In this document: positions 12,065 to 23,287 of the stretch, piece by piece
Layout: each line of letters starts with the position of its first letter
Numbering within the stretch: position 1 is the stretch's first letter
Source of the DNA: Cryptomeria japonica
Taxonomy: Eukaryota > Streptophyta > Pinopsida > Cupressales > Cupressaceae
Assembly (NCBI RefSeq): GCF_030272615.1
Contig: NC_081415.1
Coordinates: 597,187,335-597,251,334, forward strand
DNA length: 64,000 nucleotides
Reading direction: 5' to 3'
Position numbers and translations under genes: made by a program
Notes under the pieces: model-generated
What the model saw: the letters and a program-made list of their open reading frames with translations, nothing else
What the model was told of the DNA's origin: nothing
Databases searched by the model: none

Positions 12065-12480
12065 TAAGATATGGATTGGGCTAGAGATACAGGTAACCGA
12101 ATAGGCTCATCTGGTGAAGCTTTCTTTCTTGGAAAGAAACTTGTTTCATGGATCAGCAACGAACAGTCATCTACTTCTTAAGCTGGGTATGTTGCTACTG
12201 CTACTAACTGTACACAAGTTCTATGGGTGAAGCATATGCTGAAGGATATAAAGAAGGATTGTAATGTACCGGTAGTTATTCACTATAATAACTCTGCTGC
12301 TATTGTCATCTGGTATTTCTATCAAGTATAATTTTTCTGAAGGAGTTGGTGGAAGAAAATGAAGTCAAATTGGTTTGAGGAATAATTTGAGCATTTGAGA
12401 GACAAATTAGGGGATTTTGCCCCTCCGGTAGAAAACTTATTGATGTTATTTGGCATAAGTCTGGTATGCATTATCAGAGC
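12065..12480 (+). pseudogene. Copia RNase H fragment
   Basis: The translation across frames gives '[15 protein letters not shown]', 'YVAATATNCTQVLWVKHML', 'VVIHYNNSAAIV' and, after a break, 'VEENEVKLV'. These are ordered motifs of copia RNase H and its tail, parallel to the copy at 38,641-39,210 (-). The acidic 'YCDNSA' motif is altered to 'HYNNSA', losing an active-site Asp. No RT core is readable between the integrase piece and this segment. Confidence 0.6.
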
Positions 12481-12499
12481 TATTGTTTATTCCAGATTG

Positions 12500-12790
12500 A
12501 TGTGGTGATGCTACTACTCAAGGGGAGTAGTTAGTCTTGTGATTTAGTGGTTTATGATTTTGCTTTGATATTTATGTCAGATTTATAGCATTGATGTCAA
12601 AGGAGGAGAGATATTCATGTGAAAAAACAAACATAAGGAGTTATATACATTAAGGGGAAAGATACTTATGTGTAATACAAAGCTTAACAAAGATATCAGC
12701 CTAAGGGGGAGATTATTGGCACAAAGAGGAGGAATGCTATTTTAGATTGGTTCTATCCCATTGGGGGAGTTTGGTTCAGGGGTATGGATG
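12500..12790 (+). promoter_or_regulatory. Serial purine tracts upstream of the 3' LTR
   Basis: Purine tracts recur at 12,521-12,527, 12,600-12,610, 12,652-12,661, 12,703-12,711 and 12,763-12,769. They continue on the other side of the nested insertion at 20,886-20,892 and end with the functional PPT at 20,953-20,963. Serial PPTs ahead of the 3' LTR are described for Sirevirus-type copia elements. Their role, possibly as extra plus-strand primers, is not proven. Confidence 0.55.
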
Positions 12791-12860
12791 GTTATTTGGT
12801 ATAGATCCATTTCTGAATCTTATTGTCATATCATTTTGTGGGACTTTGTTGGTTGTCTTA

Positions 12861-14089
12861 TGTTAGGCCCAATATGGAAAGCTAATGTACTGAGAGGGGA
12901 GGGGTGAATCAGTGCTTCAAAACTTTTCTTCAACAATAACTTTACTGTTAAGCATAAATTGAATAGTGCAGTAACATAATATAATGCTAAAACAAATAAA
13001 TAACAATCATACATGATTCATTTGATAACACATATATTTTGGTTACGCAGAAACTCTTGGTTAGAGAGAAAAAGTGCGGTGGGGATGACACCCACAACTT
13101 CACTACTGCAATAATAAAGGTTGCTCGGTTAGAGCTACATGTTTAGCTATTTCTAATAGCTTACTCTATTAGGAGTATCAAGATCTGTTAGATCTACCTT
13201 GCTAAAGGATTTTACAACACTTATTCTAAATGTTGCACCTGGTTAGAGGCTTTACAATTTATAGACTTAGTTAGAGTCTTTTACCTTGTTAGAGGTTTTT
13301 CTTATAACTCAAAATATTACAATCAAATCTTTACAAATTATTTGCAACTTTACATCTGAAATGTTATAGCAGATTCTATGTGCTCAAAATGATATTACCT
13401 TGCTTATAGCATACCTCAGTAATCCATATATTAACTCAGTAAACCCTTTTATTTACTTTGTTCCTTGACTGTTTTCTGAAATCCTTCTCGATGACCTCTG
13501 TGTTTCTCTGTCAATTGTAATAGTCATAACACTCTGTGATATCTCATGATTTTCCTTTTTATATATGTCTTGCTTCACACATACATGCACATATATACTT
13601 GCACATATATCTAATCCCGAATTCATGCTGTATAAATAGATCTCTTATGTCGGTGATCCGGTCCATGCTTTGATCTTACAAATATGATTTCTCAAATGAA
13701 TAACCATGCAAAATAATTCATTGGTTAGATGACCTCAAAATCATACACAATCTTTAAGTGCAATTTCCAATGTGATAACTGTTACTTGTTCCTTGATCTT
13801 TGTAACACGTTTCCCATATATGTCAAGGTTCAGTGAATCTGGTAACATGTTTCACTCAGTGTGTGTTCACTCGGTATATCATTCTTGCTGCTCGGTAGAC
13901 ATAGAGTGTTACTCGGTAGAGTGTTTGGTGTATACTACGCTCTGAGACTACTTTCTTCTATAACCGATTGCACTATGCTTACCGACTGTTCTATGCTTAC
14001 CGACTGAAAGATTTGATAGAAGTAACCAACTAGAATATATAGAATAACTTTGAACATAAGACTAATGGCAATCTTAGTAAGTAGTAACA
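12861..14089 (-). repeat. 3' LTR of the nested element
   Basis: In element orientation it starts TGTTACTACTTACTAAG and ends GGGCCTAACA. It matches 19,687-20,875 closely but is about 40 bp longer, because it keeps a segment near 13,810 and another near 13,905-13,935 that the 5' LTR lacks. A G-run pair (gaggggagggg, about 12,893-12,903) near the element-end side is the counterpart of the C-run seen in the other LTRs. Confidence 0.92.
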
Positions 14090-14101
14090 ATCTCCCCTTT
14101 T
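14090..14101 (-). promoter_or_regulatory. Polypurine tract of the nested element
   Basis: On the minus strand the sequence is aaaaggggagat, directly adjacent to the 3' LTR start TGTTAC. This is the expected plus-strand primer for cDNA synthesis. Confidence 0.85.
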
Positions 14102-14226
14102 AACATTAGTTGAGATGTTTGACAAAAACTACTTTCAAAGTTATAACTCAAAAATCTATATACTTGCAAAATTTGACTAAACTGACAATATATACATTTG
14201 TCAATGAAATAGTATATTCAGATATA

Positions 14227-14390
14227 CTCCCCTTATCAATATATTGTACATAACTCTGATTTTGCATGCTCGGTGATCAATGTTCTATGTGCTGCTCTTG
14301 TTCTTTGGTTACTGCTCTGTTCACTGCTCGGTATACTCCCCCTGTATACTACACTCCCCCTGTATACTTTGATACTATACTCCCCCTTTT
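14227..14390 (-). repeat. Repeated purine tracts (agggggagta-type)
   Basis: Four more purine tracts precede the PPT in element orientation, at about 14,227-14,233, 14,332-14,343, 14,350-14,361 and 14,377-14,390. Three share the extended unit 'caggggga/gtgta' and look like short tandem copies. They parallel the serial tracts of the outer copia element and of the copia element at 37,206-44,050. Confidence 0.7.
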
Positions 14391-14601
14391 TGACAAACAT
14401 CAAAATTTAGTTACCATTTGGTGGAGGCAACTAGTCAAAAATGGATTTATACTTTGTCCTTGCTTCGGTGAGGGCGACAGAGAGTGCATCCTTGACACTG
14501 TCCATTAAAGAATTTTGTGCTTGAATGTCAGCCAATAGAGAAATTAAGCTATCTAATGTGCTTCCCTCTTATGTAGTAGATAGGTAAGTGGCTCGGTTGA
14601 T

Positions 14602-17520
14602 CTATTCTTGAACGAAGGACAAGTGTGGAATGAATAAGGTTTGAAGAGTCATAATGTCCATCCTTATTTTGTGCTCTTCATTCCTAAGTTCCAATTGTTG
14701 AGCCATGAGTTGTTGTAACTTTGTATAAAAATTATGAATAAAATTGGGCTCGGTGGTCAACTTATTTGAGAGATCGGTGATCTCTTTGAATGTACATAGT
14801 TTCTGAAATAAATAAAGAATGTGCTTGAGTTGAGGGGACAACTCAGCAATAAATTTGACAAGTTTAACTTTGCCAATAGCAATAGCTTTCTATACCTCTT
14901 CAATCATTTTTGTAGTGAGCTCTTTGTCCTTTAACTTGCTCAAATATTCAGATGCATCTACTCCAGATGTCTCTATCTGATTGAGGAGTTCATCTAGTTG
15001 AATATGGATGGCTGCCTCTGTTGACACTGTAGTTGCGGGTAGCATATCTGATAATAGTGTCTTTACCTTCTGAAGTACTTTATTTTTCTTTTGTATGGCC
15101 ATTTGTTTTTCCTGTTCAGCCTTTGCTTTGCATAGTTCACCGAATTCAATGAGTGCTTGCCCTTTTAATTTTGATATGTCTACATTGGGCAACACTATTG
15201 GTTTCGATATATCAACCTTGAAACTATGCTTATTCATCTTCTTTTCTTTAGATTTGGCTGGTTGAACCAATATAATAGCTTGGGAGGCTTGTGGATTCTC
15301 GGTAGGTTGCTTGGTGGAGGCAACACTTTTGTCGGTTTCTTTAGCCTTTGTTGAGTCCTTCGGTGGTTCGATGCTCAGGGTCTCAGTTGCAACATTTCTA
15401 GTGTTAGTAAGATCCTAAGAGGTTTGTTCCTCGGTGGCCTGAGGAGTAGCTTCTCCTTCTGTAGACTTGTGAACCTCTTCACCTTGTTCAGTATCTTGAG
15501 GGGCCTTGGTTGCAGCAGAATGAGTGACCGGAGGATAAGGCTGAACTTGTTCCAAAACTGACTCACTGGATACCAGTTTTGCATAGGCATTGCCTTCTAT
15601 CATTTCCTATTCAGGTGCCTCGGTGTCAATTTGTATGGTGTCAGCAGGGTCTTTCTCGGTGACATCAGGATCTTACTCAGTGACATCAACTATTTCTACT
15701 TCACCTTGCTCACCAGCAGTCTTGAGTCAAAAGATTTCCTGCCACTTTTCTTTTGTCTCATTTTCCACTTCAATATACAGACCATTCATTAGTTTTAAGG
15801 CTCTTTGTTTGATGAGGAACTTTGTGTGGTAGGTTGTCAGATGTTCTTTTATTTCAACTACCAACATGTCTGGAAAGAGATGTACCAGACTTCTTTCTCT
15901 AATTTGTTTCTCCGAGTCCATTGCATATTTCCACCTGTTATCAATATGAAAATATAATTCTTTTGGAAGAGAGTTAGACACTTCCAATGGGACCAATTGG
16001 AATTTTAGAAGTGTGCAGATGACAACTTCTTCTATTTGTCTCTTCTCATCATCAGATCTGGTTTCATACTTAACATATCTAAATCCTCCAAATCCACCAT
16101 ATTATTTCAAGTTAGTACAGAAATTAGCAACACTATGTACATTTTCCTTTGTACTCTTAACAATCTAAAATTTGTTAGCATCTTCAGACTCTGTGTCACT
16201 GGACTCCTTAGTCAAAATGAGTCTCCAAGTAGATTTCTTATAGGTCTTTGTTATCTTAGGACAACAACAGTCTTTGGTTTCTTACTCGGCGACACTACAG
16301 ATGATCTTGTGTTTGGGCGCTTTACTGAGGGAGTCAGTGATGCCTTTGATGTGTCTTGTTTCTTCCTCTTCAGAACTTTCCCTTTAGGCAACTCAGTGCT
16401 TAGTGTAATAGTAGCCTCTTGGGCTTCTGATTCCTCCTCGGTGATTACTAGTGTGCCCTTGATAGGTGTGGAGGAAGATCCTTCTCCAAATTTCTCTGAT
16501 AGTGCCTTGATCATCTTTGTTTCTTTTCTTGTAGCTTTAGGTACTACAATGCTCATCTTTACTTTTTCTTTCACTTCTTCATATGTTCCATACCTCAGCT
16601 CAGTAGCATGCCTTGGTAGTGTAAGAAAGGCATCTATCTACTAGTGTGTGATGTCAAACTCAATCTCATAACCCATAGGTGGCAAAGATTGAGTTCTTGG
16701 TTCCACAACATTCACATAGCAGTAGTCAGTGTCTACTTCAAAACATATGTCATCTTTGTATTTTTCCACTAGCTGGGGTGGAATTCTATACCTGTTATGC
16801 ATCTTCTCTTGAAACTTGCTGAAATAATCCTCCATAATATCATTGAATTTGTCACCTAGACGTTTGATAAAGTCATTGATTTAATGGGTGACTGGTCGAT
16901 GTAGCTCACAAACTACTTTATCGATTGTTGGAAAGAATTTTTCAAAATAGAAAAACATGCATAATAACAGTGATCCAAACTTTAGTGTATTAGCCGAGTT
17001 GTTCTTCTTCGGCTTCCTGATGGTGTTCAGATTCTCAAACAATTTTTTCAACAATACTTCACAAAGATCAATTTTCATTCCCTTTTTCACAATTTTGTAT
17101 GCTAAGTCAACTGCTGCACAGGGTACACTATTTTCCCTTGCCGATTGGAAGAAACAATAACCTATCACTCTAATAGAAAACTTTAGCTTTGCATTAGTTA
17201 CATTATTCAATTTCAATCTTCTACAATCGGATTCCACTCCGGTTAAGGTGATCAATTCCTGTTGTGATATCATCTTCTAAGCTCGAGCATGATCATAAAT
17301 AGGGTAGTTGGTGATCAGATGAATGATTTCCTTGGTGATTTTGAATGGTTGCTCCTCTAACCACATGAAATCATCGTGAACTCTTCTCAGAACAAACTTG
17401 ACCCATTGGGGTTTGAAGACACGGGGATAGGTTAGGGCTTCAATCAATCCCTTGATCTTAATGTGCTCATACTTGCTATCCAATTTTCCATCGGTGCACA
17501 ATTCATCATAGGTGTCTTTG
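14602..17520 (-). pseudogene. Long second coding region of unknown function
   Basis: The region is nearly continuous. Pieces at 17,501-17,277, 17,273-16,881, 16,835-16,641 and 16,574-16,251 share one frame; pieces at 15,996-15,727, 15,603-15,415, 15,270-14,890 and 14,841-14,602 share another. One frameshift and a few stops therefore break an ancestral frame of roughly 900-970 codons. The N-terminal third looks globular ('VKFVLRRVHDDFMWLEEQPF', 'FGSLLLCMFFYF'). The middle is basic and Ser/Thr/Pro-rich with nuclear-localisation-like clusters ('KGKVLKRKKQDTSK'). The C-terminal third is Lys/Gln/Leu-rich and probably coiled coil. It lacks the Asp/Glu signatures of RT, integrase or RNase H. The coding remnant at 33,977-35,930 has a similar composition and order. 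I do not recognise the family. Confidence 0.6.
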
Positions 17521-18399
17521 ATTTCAACATGACCTAGTTCTTCAACTCAACATTTGGTGAAAAATCTGACATCTCAACTAGTAAAACTCTATCCGGGATG
17601 AGTGAAAATGCAGTTTTGTTATCTAGTTCTGATGCTACTTTGGGAGTTAGAGAGTATTTTAGTGAGGGCTTTTCAACATTATTAACAACAATGGGTTCTT
17701 GGATCTTTGGTGCTATTGTAGATTTTAGATAGAAATTATCAAAAGATCCTTAGGGTTTGAAAACTTTCAAACAAAAGACACTTTTCCTCTTAACAAATAT
17801 GAAACAGAAATCTTCAACAGATATGTTCGGTAAACTAGCTTAACAATGTGTTGAGATTGATGTAAATACCTTGAATTTCGCTTCAGAGGAGGTTTGATCG
17901 CCTTAGAATCGCTTTGCTCTGCTCTCTTGAAAACTTGGTAAGTGTAAAATGACCACGTAAATGATTTAAGTACACAATATACCTTATCGAGCTCCATGCA
18001 GGTTAAGTTAAAACATTAAATGCACTCGGTTCCACTAAACTGATTTACTCTCTTTTTTTTGCTTTAACCGAGTAGCCAGATTTCCTTCATTTACCGACTA
18101 GACAGGCTTCCTGTAGTTACCGACTTGACAGGTTTCCTTTATAGTGCTTCAAAAGACTTTGATAGAATTTCAAACTTACTAATACATCTTTAACTATGTA
18201 GATTTTGACTTAAGTACATAATAAAGTAGGAACTGTTAAGATTTGACCTTTGAGAGAGTGCAGTCCCTTCATACCTTTACCGATTAATTTGGAATAGGTG
18301 CACCTAACTTGGTAGGTAAGGTGCTTTCTTCATTTGACACAATTTCCTTGTTTTTCCAAATCATCTATAATTTTTCTTTTATTTCCTCGGTGTCTCCTC

Positions 18400-19624
18400 T
18401 AGGTTGATCTCTGCAATCTCCAGCCAAGTGTCCAACTTTGTGACAATGAAAACATGTCATACTAGGATTTCTCCATGATCTTTGGTTGTTCATTCCAAAC
18501 CTTATAAATCAGTTGGCACTTATATGTCCATATCTTCCACAACATTCACACCATATCCTTGTATTGTAATCCCATGGTACTGCAGCATATGGTCGGTTAA
18601 GTTCTCTATGAGTTCGGTAGCTTCCAGTATTTGCTCAGTGTGCAAACCACATATAGTTCTTTTGCTTAAACCAACATTTCTCGGTATTGTGTCCATATCT
18701 ATTGCATTTTTTACAAAACCCTTTGAATTTTGCCTTGTTATAATTGCTAGCAGACTTTGTCCTACATTGGTTAAATGTGTGACCATATTTATTGCAATTG
18801 TAACAATAATTGTTGGACTTAGTGACATTCGGTTGCTTACCTTTTCTGATTTGGCACATGGTGGCAGTATGACCTTGATTTCCATAGTAGTTGCAAATAG
18901 GCTTCTTTCTTTTGATGTTCTTCTTGTTTCCAACTTGCTTTGATGATTCTCCTCTCTCGATAGTATGAATTCCCTTCTTGGTAGAGTCTTTTCCTTTGTA
19001 ACCGAGTCCTGCATCTTTATTGGGTCTTCTTGTATTCAGTTGCTCATCCAACATCTTTGATGCTTCATAACTGTTCTTCAGTGTTTCTTTGGATTTCTTC
19101 TCTATTTCAAGTTCATCGGTCAACCTTGATACTTCAAGTTTCAATGCTTGATTCTCATCATCTTTCATATTTGCTTCATGATGTGCATAACCTAGTTGAT
19201 CTGATAGATTTTATTGAATCCCAATCAATCTTATGATTTCATCATTCTTTTCAGATACTAATGCTTCAATTTGTTATTTCTCTCTTTCTAGATCTCTTAC
19301 TTTATCCTCGGTTGTCCTCAATGCATCAAGATTTTTAGTCATCTGTGTGCTGAAATGCTCATGTTCTCTTTTCATTACTTTTAGCTGATCAGGCAGTGCT
19401 TTGTTCTTTTCTTTCAACACTTCATTCTCTTCAGACATACTATTCTCAGATGATGTCTCAATTTGTTCCACTAACTCTTGAGAGTCCTGCAAATCATCAG
19501 AAAATCTTCTTCTCACTTTCAATGATTTTTGCATTTGTCTTTGCATGTCTGCAATCACTTGATTAGCATGATCCAACTCTTCTTGCAGATATACAATTCC
19601 CCAAGATTGTTTATAGCCTTCCAT
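18400..19624 (-). pseudogene. Gag of the nested element, five CCHC knuckles
   Basis: The likely start is the ATG at 19,624, about 50 bp inside the primer site. The first half (to about 18,950) is Glu/Lys/Leu-rich coiled coil with stops near 19,274 and 19,215. Five CX2CX4HX4C knuckles follow in one frame, at 18,854-18,895, 18,764-18,805, 18,674-18,715, 18,509-18,550 and 18,413-18,454 (element order). The first has Tyr for its second Cys and the fourth has a TGA in place of its last Cys. The others are perfect ('CYNCNKYGHTFNQC', 'CKKCNRYGHNTEKC', 'CFHCHKVGHLAGDC'). The protein would package element RNA. The layout matches the Gag of the outer element. Confidence 0.75.
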
Positions 19625-19672
19625 TGATAAGATCTTTCTCTTTAGGTAGTTAAACCCTTTTCTAAGATTGAA

Positions 19673-19686
19673 GCTCTGATACCAAT
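19673..19686 (-). promoter_or_regulatory. Primer-binding site of the nested element
   Basis: On the minus strand, 'attggtatcagagc' directly follows the 5' LTR end. It is a perfect match to the plant copia tRNA-Met primer site. Confidence 0.9.
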
Positions 19687-20875
19687 TGTTAGGCCCAATA
19701 TGGAAAGCTAATGTACTGAGAGGGGAGGGGTGAATCAGTACTTCAAAACTTTTCTTCAACAATAACTTTATTGTTATCATAAACTGAATAATGCAGTAAC
19801 ATAATATAATGCTAAAACAAATAAATAACAATCATACATGATTCATTTCGTAACACATATATTTTGGTTACACAGAAACTCTTGGTTAGAGAGAAAAACT
19901 ACGGTGGGGATGACACCCACAACTTCACTACTGCAATAATAAAGGTTGCTCGGTTAGAGCTACATGTTTAACTATTTCTGATAGCTTACCCTGTTAGGAG
20001 TATCAAGATCTATTAGATCTACCTTGCTAAAGGATTTTACAACACTTATTCTAAATGTTGCACCTGGTTAGAGGCTTTACAATTTATAGACTTAGTTAGA
20101 GTCTTTTACCTTGTTAGAGGTTTTTCTTATAACTCAAAATATTACAATCAAATCTTTACAAATTACCTGCAACTTTACATCTGAAATGTTATAGCAGATT
20201 CTATGTGCTCAAAATGATATTACCTTGCTTATAGCATACCTCAGTAATCCATATATTAACTCAGTAAACCCTTTTGTTTACTCTGTTCCTTGACTATTTT
20301 CTGAAATCCTTCTCGATGACCTCTGTGTTTCTCTATCAACTGTAATAGTCATAACACTCTGTGATATCTCATGATTTTCCTTTTTATATATGTCTTGCTT
20401 CACACATACATGCACATATATACTTGCACATATATCTAATCCTGAATTCATGTTGTATAAATAGATCTCTTATGTCGGTGATCTAGTCCATGCTTCGATC
20501 TTACAAACATGATTTCTCGAATGAATAACCATGCAAAATAATTCATTGGTTAGATGACCTCAAAATCATACACAAGCTTTAAGTGCAATTTCGAATGTGA
20601 TAACTGTTACTTGTTCCTTGATCTTTGTAACACGTTTAGGTTCAGTGAATCTGGTAACACGTTTCACTCAGTGTGTGTTCACTCGGTATATCATTCTTGT
20701 TGCTCAGTAGACATAGAGTACTACGCTCTGAGACTACTTTCTTTTATAACCGACTGCACTGTGTTTACCGACTGTTTTGTGCTTACCGACTGAAAGATTC
20801 GGTAGAAGTAATCGACTAGAATATATAGAATAACTTTGAACATAAGACTAATGGCAATCTTAGTAAGTAGTAACA
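19687..20875 (-). repeat. 5' LTR of the nested element
   Basis: Nearly identical to 12,861-14,089 over its length, with the same TGTTAC...CTAACA ends. It lacks two short segments present in the other copy. The right-hand target duplication gtctt follows at 20,876-20,880. Confidence 0.92.
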
Positions 20876-20952
20876 GTCTTCTATTGGGGGAGACTTGTTT
20901 GGCATTTCTTGGCACTTGGATGTTTTTCACATCTAGTCTTGCCTTCAATGCC

Positions 20953-20963
20953 AAAGGGGGAGA
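20953..20963 (+). promoter_or_regulatory. Polypurine tract of the outer copia element
   Basis: aaagggggaga ends one base before the 3' LTR start (TGTTGG, 20,965), the standard position for plus-strand priming. Confidence 0.88.
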
Positions 20964-20964
20964 T

Positions 20965-22167
20965 TGTTGGCAATTTGGAGGAATTGATTATGTGTTGCAT
21001 TGATGTTTGTCATTGATGGCAACACCGGATACACTAGCTGCTTTGGTTGTTTACCGGTATCTGGTTGGTCCCAATAGGTTGTTTGGTTTTTGGTTGGATT
21101 AGATCATGTTGATCCGGTATACTCCGGTATGCCTTGGTCTGAGGAATTTTTTTGGATTGGTCATTCATGTGTTCCTGATGTGTATCACATCCAATTAGTA
21201 TTGATTTGATGTTCTGGAAGCTTTCACTTGTTTAAGTAATCCTTTTGGTTATTGCTGAGGGTTTCACCAGCAGAGCTTTGTTGAATACCTCTGATGTTAT
21301 GCATAAGTGGTGTTGGTGCGGCTTCTAGTAGAGATTGAGGATGCTGATAGTGATCATGTTCGAGACTTGGCTGATTAGGATCATTGCTTTAGCATGTGTG
21401 GACCTAATTAGGTCCTATGTTATCTAGGTTATAGACCGGAATCTGTAACATGATGGAGGATGTTCCCGATGTGTTACTAATGGGATTCAAGGATTGGTTT
21501 ACATTGTTTTCGACCTAAGCCAACTTGGTTGATCATTGGATTATGGGTTTAAGTTATGAATTTATTGTGTTATCTTTTAGGTGGCCAACCTAATTGTTTT
21601 GGTCCTGGGTTGGTATAAATATGATGTAAGATCTCATTGTAGATCATGGGTATTGTATGCAAGCGAATAATGTTGTAATCATTCATGCAGTAGATTTGGT
21701 CGATCATAGGTGATCGATCTGAGATTGTGGAAGAGGTCTTAGGCCTCTGGTATTGAGCTTAACCAGAACTATACTCAGGCATGGGAGATGCTATACTTGT
21801 AGTTCAATCTTCATTCCAGATTGTTGTCTGATATTTTATATAGTCAGTGACACTCTTTTTGTTATGAGCAGTGTGCTCTAGGCTGTTGGCCTTCCTACAT
21901 GTGCAGACCCCTTATTGTAATATTTATTCATCTGATTAGTGGATAGATATTGTGGGTCTCCAATCCCATCATGGTTTTTCCTCTTTGAGGTTTTCCATAT
22001 ATAAATCTATGGTGTTATGGTGTTCATCTTTTTGGCTCCATTGTTTCTTATTTCTATATGCTTTTATGTTTATCGGTTGATAAGTTTTTGTATTAATAAG
22101 GTTAAAATTCTTCATTTTGGTAGAACACTAATTCACTCCCCCCTGTTAGTGTTCTTGAATCCCAATA
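20965..22167 (+). repeat. 3' LTR of the outer copia element
   Basis: The full-length partner of 8,882-10,083, with its TATA box at 21,614-21,621. The C-run is interrupted (six C, 22,138-22,143) and the end is mutated from CAACA to CAATA. The right target duplication gtttt occupies 22,168-22,172. Confidence 0.93.
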
Positions 22168-22172
22168 GTTTT

Positions 22173-23089
22173 TTACTTTTACTAGATGGATAAGTCTTAA
22201 CCATTGTACCACACTCCTTGTGTGTATGCAAAGAGAAAGATAAATGATTACGATTTATGTTGATGTAAGATGAATTAGGACAATATAATTATTTCACTAG
22301 TGCACATGTGGGCAATACAAACATATGGGATCTAAGTTGATATCGTCGAAACATGACACTAATATAAATATATTCAATGAAATATATGGTTCTAAAGAAA
22401 AATTAGCAATGAGTCCAAGGCTAGCCAAATTTTAATAGAGAGTATTGAATTTCACCAAGTATGACTATGCAATTATCTATGCACCAAACTTGGTAGATTT
22501 TGTCTAGATAATACAGTTGGAAAAATATGGTAGCAGTCATATATGCAAAAAGTGGCAATATGATTTAAAACTATAGGTGCAATTTCTAGGATTGATCTTT
22601 GTGGATTAGAGATAAATCATAGAGAGAGCCTTTCTAAGATGAAGGTCTTAGTTTATGGTCTAGTATATATGTCCTTATGTGCAGGTGCAACAGAGGAACA
22701 ATTTTGTCTAAGTTCAAGAAGTGGATCCTTTCTAATACTGAATCAAATCAATATAAAAAATAAATCCATTCTAACTCAAATCTATAACTAATATGATGAG
22801 GAGCGTTAAAGTCAATCATGCACACAAATTCGATTCTATTAAGATGCATAGGAGAAGTATATAGAAGTAAAAAAAAAGGTTAAAAGGAATCATAATATGT
22901 AACAAAAAAAATTACTTTGAATAAAGGGATATAGTAGCAAAGGACAACTGGTGGCGGTCAAACCTGGTATAATATTGTTGAGAGTTGTTGAAATTCTTTA
23001 TTGAATCCTCCTCTTGTTCCAAACAAAATGTGAGCTTGGAGCCTTCTATTTCTACTGAATCCTCCTCCCTGATGTTATATCCATAGCCA
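22173..23089. other. No gene recognised
   Basis: AT-rich sequence; the few short open frames have no recognisable motif. The last bases lead into the 9-bp duplication that flanks the MITE. Confidence 0.5.
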
Positions 23090-23098
23090 AGCATATAG

Positions 23099-23278
23099 GG
23101 ACGCAACTATTTTGGCTCCAAAATGATACTATTTACTTTCATGTTATATGGATACTGGGAAACAATAGACGCAACTATTGTGCCAAGCTCTGTCGAGGTT
23201 TGTTATTTACTATATATACTACTGTTTGTATAACATGAAAGTAAATAATGCCATTTTATAGCCTAAATAGTTGCTTCT
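23099..23278. mobile_element. Foldback MITE with 9-bp target duplication
   Basis: Imperfect inverted repeats of about 45 bp (23,103-23,147 and 23,230-23,274) share GCAACTATTT.GGCT at the outer ends and ATAACATGAAAGTAAATA at the inner ends. Identical 9-bp repeats, agcatatag, flank the element at 23,090-23,098 and 23,279-23,287. Terminal inverted repeats plus a 9-bp duplication point to a Mutator-like MITE; an 8-bp hAT-type reading is less likely. It has no coding capacity. Confidence 0.75.
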
Positions 23279-23287
23279 AGCATATAG

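Larger units (their letters stand above)
12861..20875 (-). mobile_element. Nested LTR element without recognisable pol
   Basis: A complete 8.0-kb element is inserted in reverse orientation in the 3' non-coding part of the outer copia element. Its LTRs are at 19,687-20,875 (5') and 12,861-14,089 (3'). The duplicated target is gtctt at 12,855-12,859 and 20,876-20,880, with one extra base (12,860) next to the left copy. A tRNA-Met-type primer site and a purine tract are in the correct places. The interior codes for a Gag with five zinc knuckles, followed by a 3-kb second coding region. I see no protease, integrase, RT or RNase H motif on either strand. It is probably non-autonomous. Confidence 0.88.
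8882..22167 (+). mobile_element. Ty1/copia-type LTR retrotransposon, host of a nested element
   Basis: The element has paired LTRs (8,882-10,083 and 20,965-22,167, each about 1.2 kb) that start TGTTGGCAATTTGG and end CCCAACA or CCCAATA. A primer-binding site lies just inside the 5' LTR and a polypurine tract just before the 3' LTR. Perfect gtttt duplications flank both sides (8,877-8,881 and 22,168-22,172). The element's own sequence is about 5.3 kb, because 12,860-20,875 is a separate insertion. It codes for a multi-knuckle Gag, a piece of integrase and a copia RNase H, but the RT core is missing. It is therefore defective. Confidence 0.92.

Noticed and set aside
16036-16644. 202-codon plus-strand frame inside the nested element
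   Set aside because: Antisense shadow of the second coding region on the minus strand; Ser/Leu/Phe-rich as expected from the reverse of Lys/Glu/Thr codons.
18482-18943. 153-codon plus-strand frame
   Set aside because: Antisense to the zinc-knuckle Gag, which has exact CCHC spacing on the minus strand.
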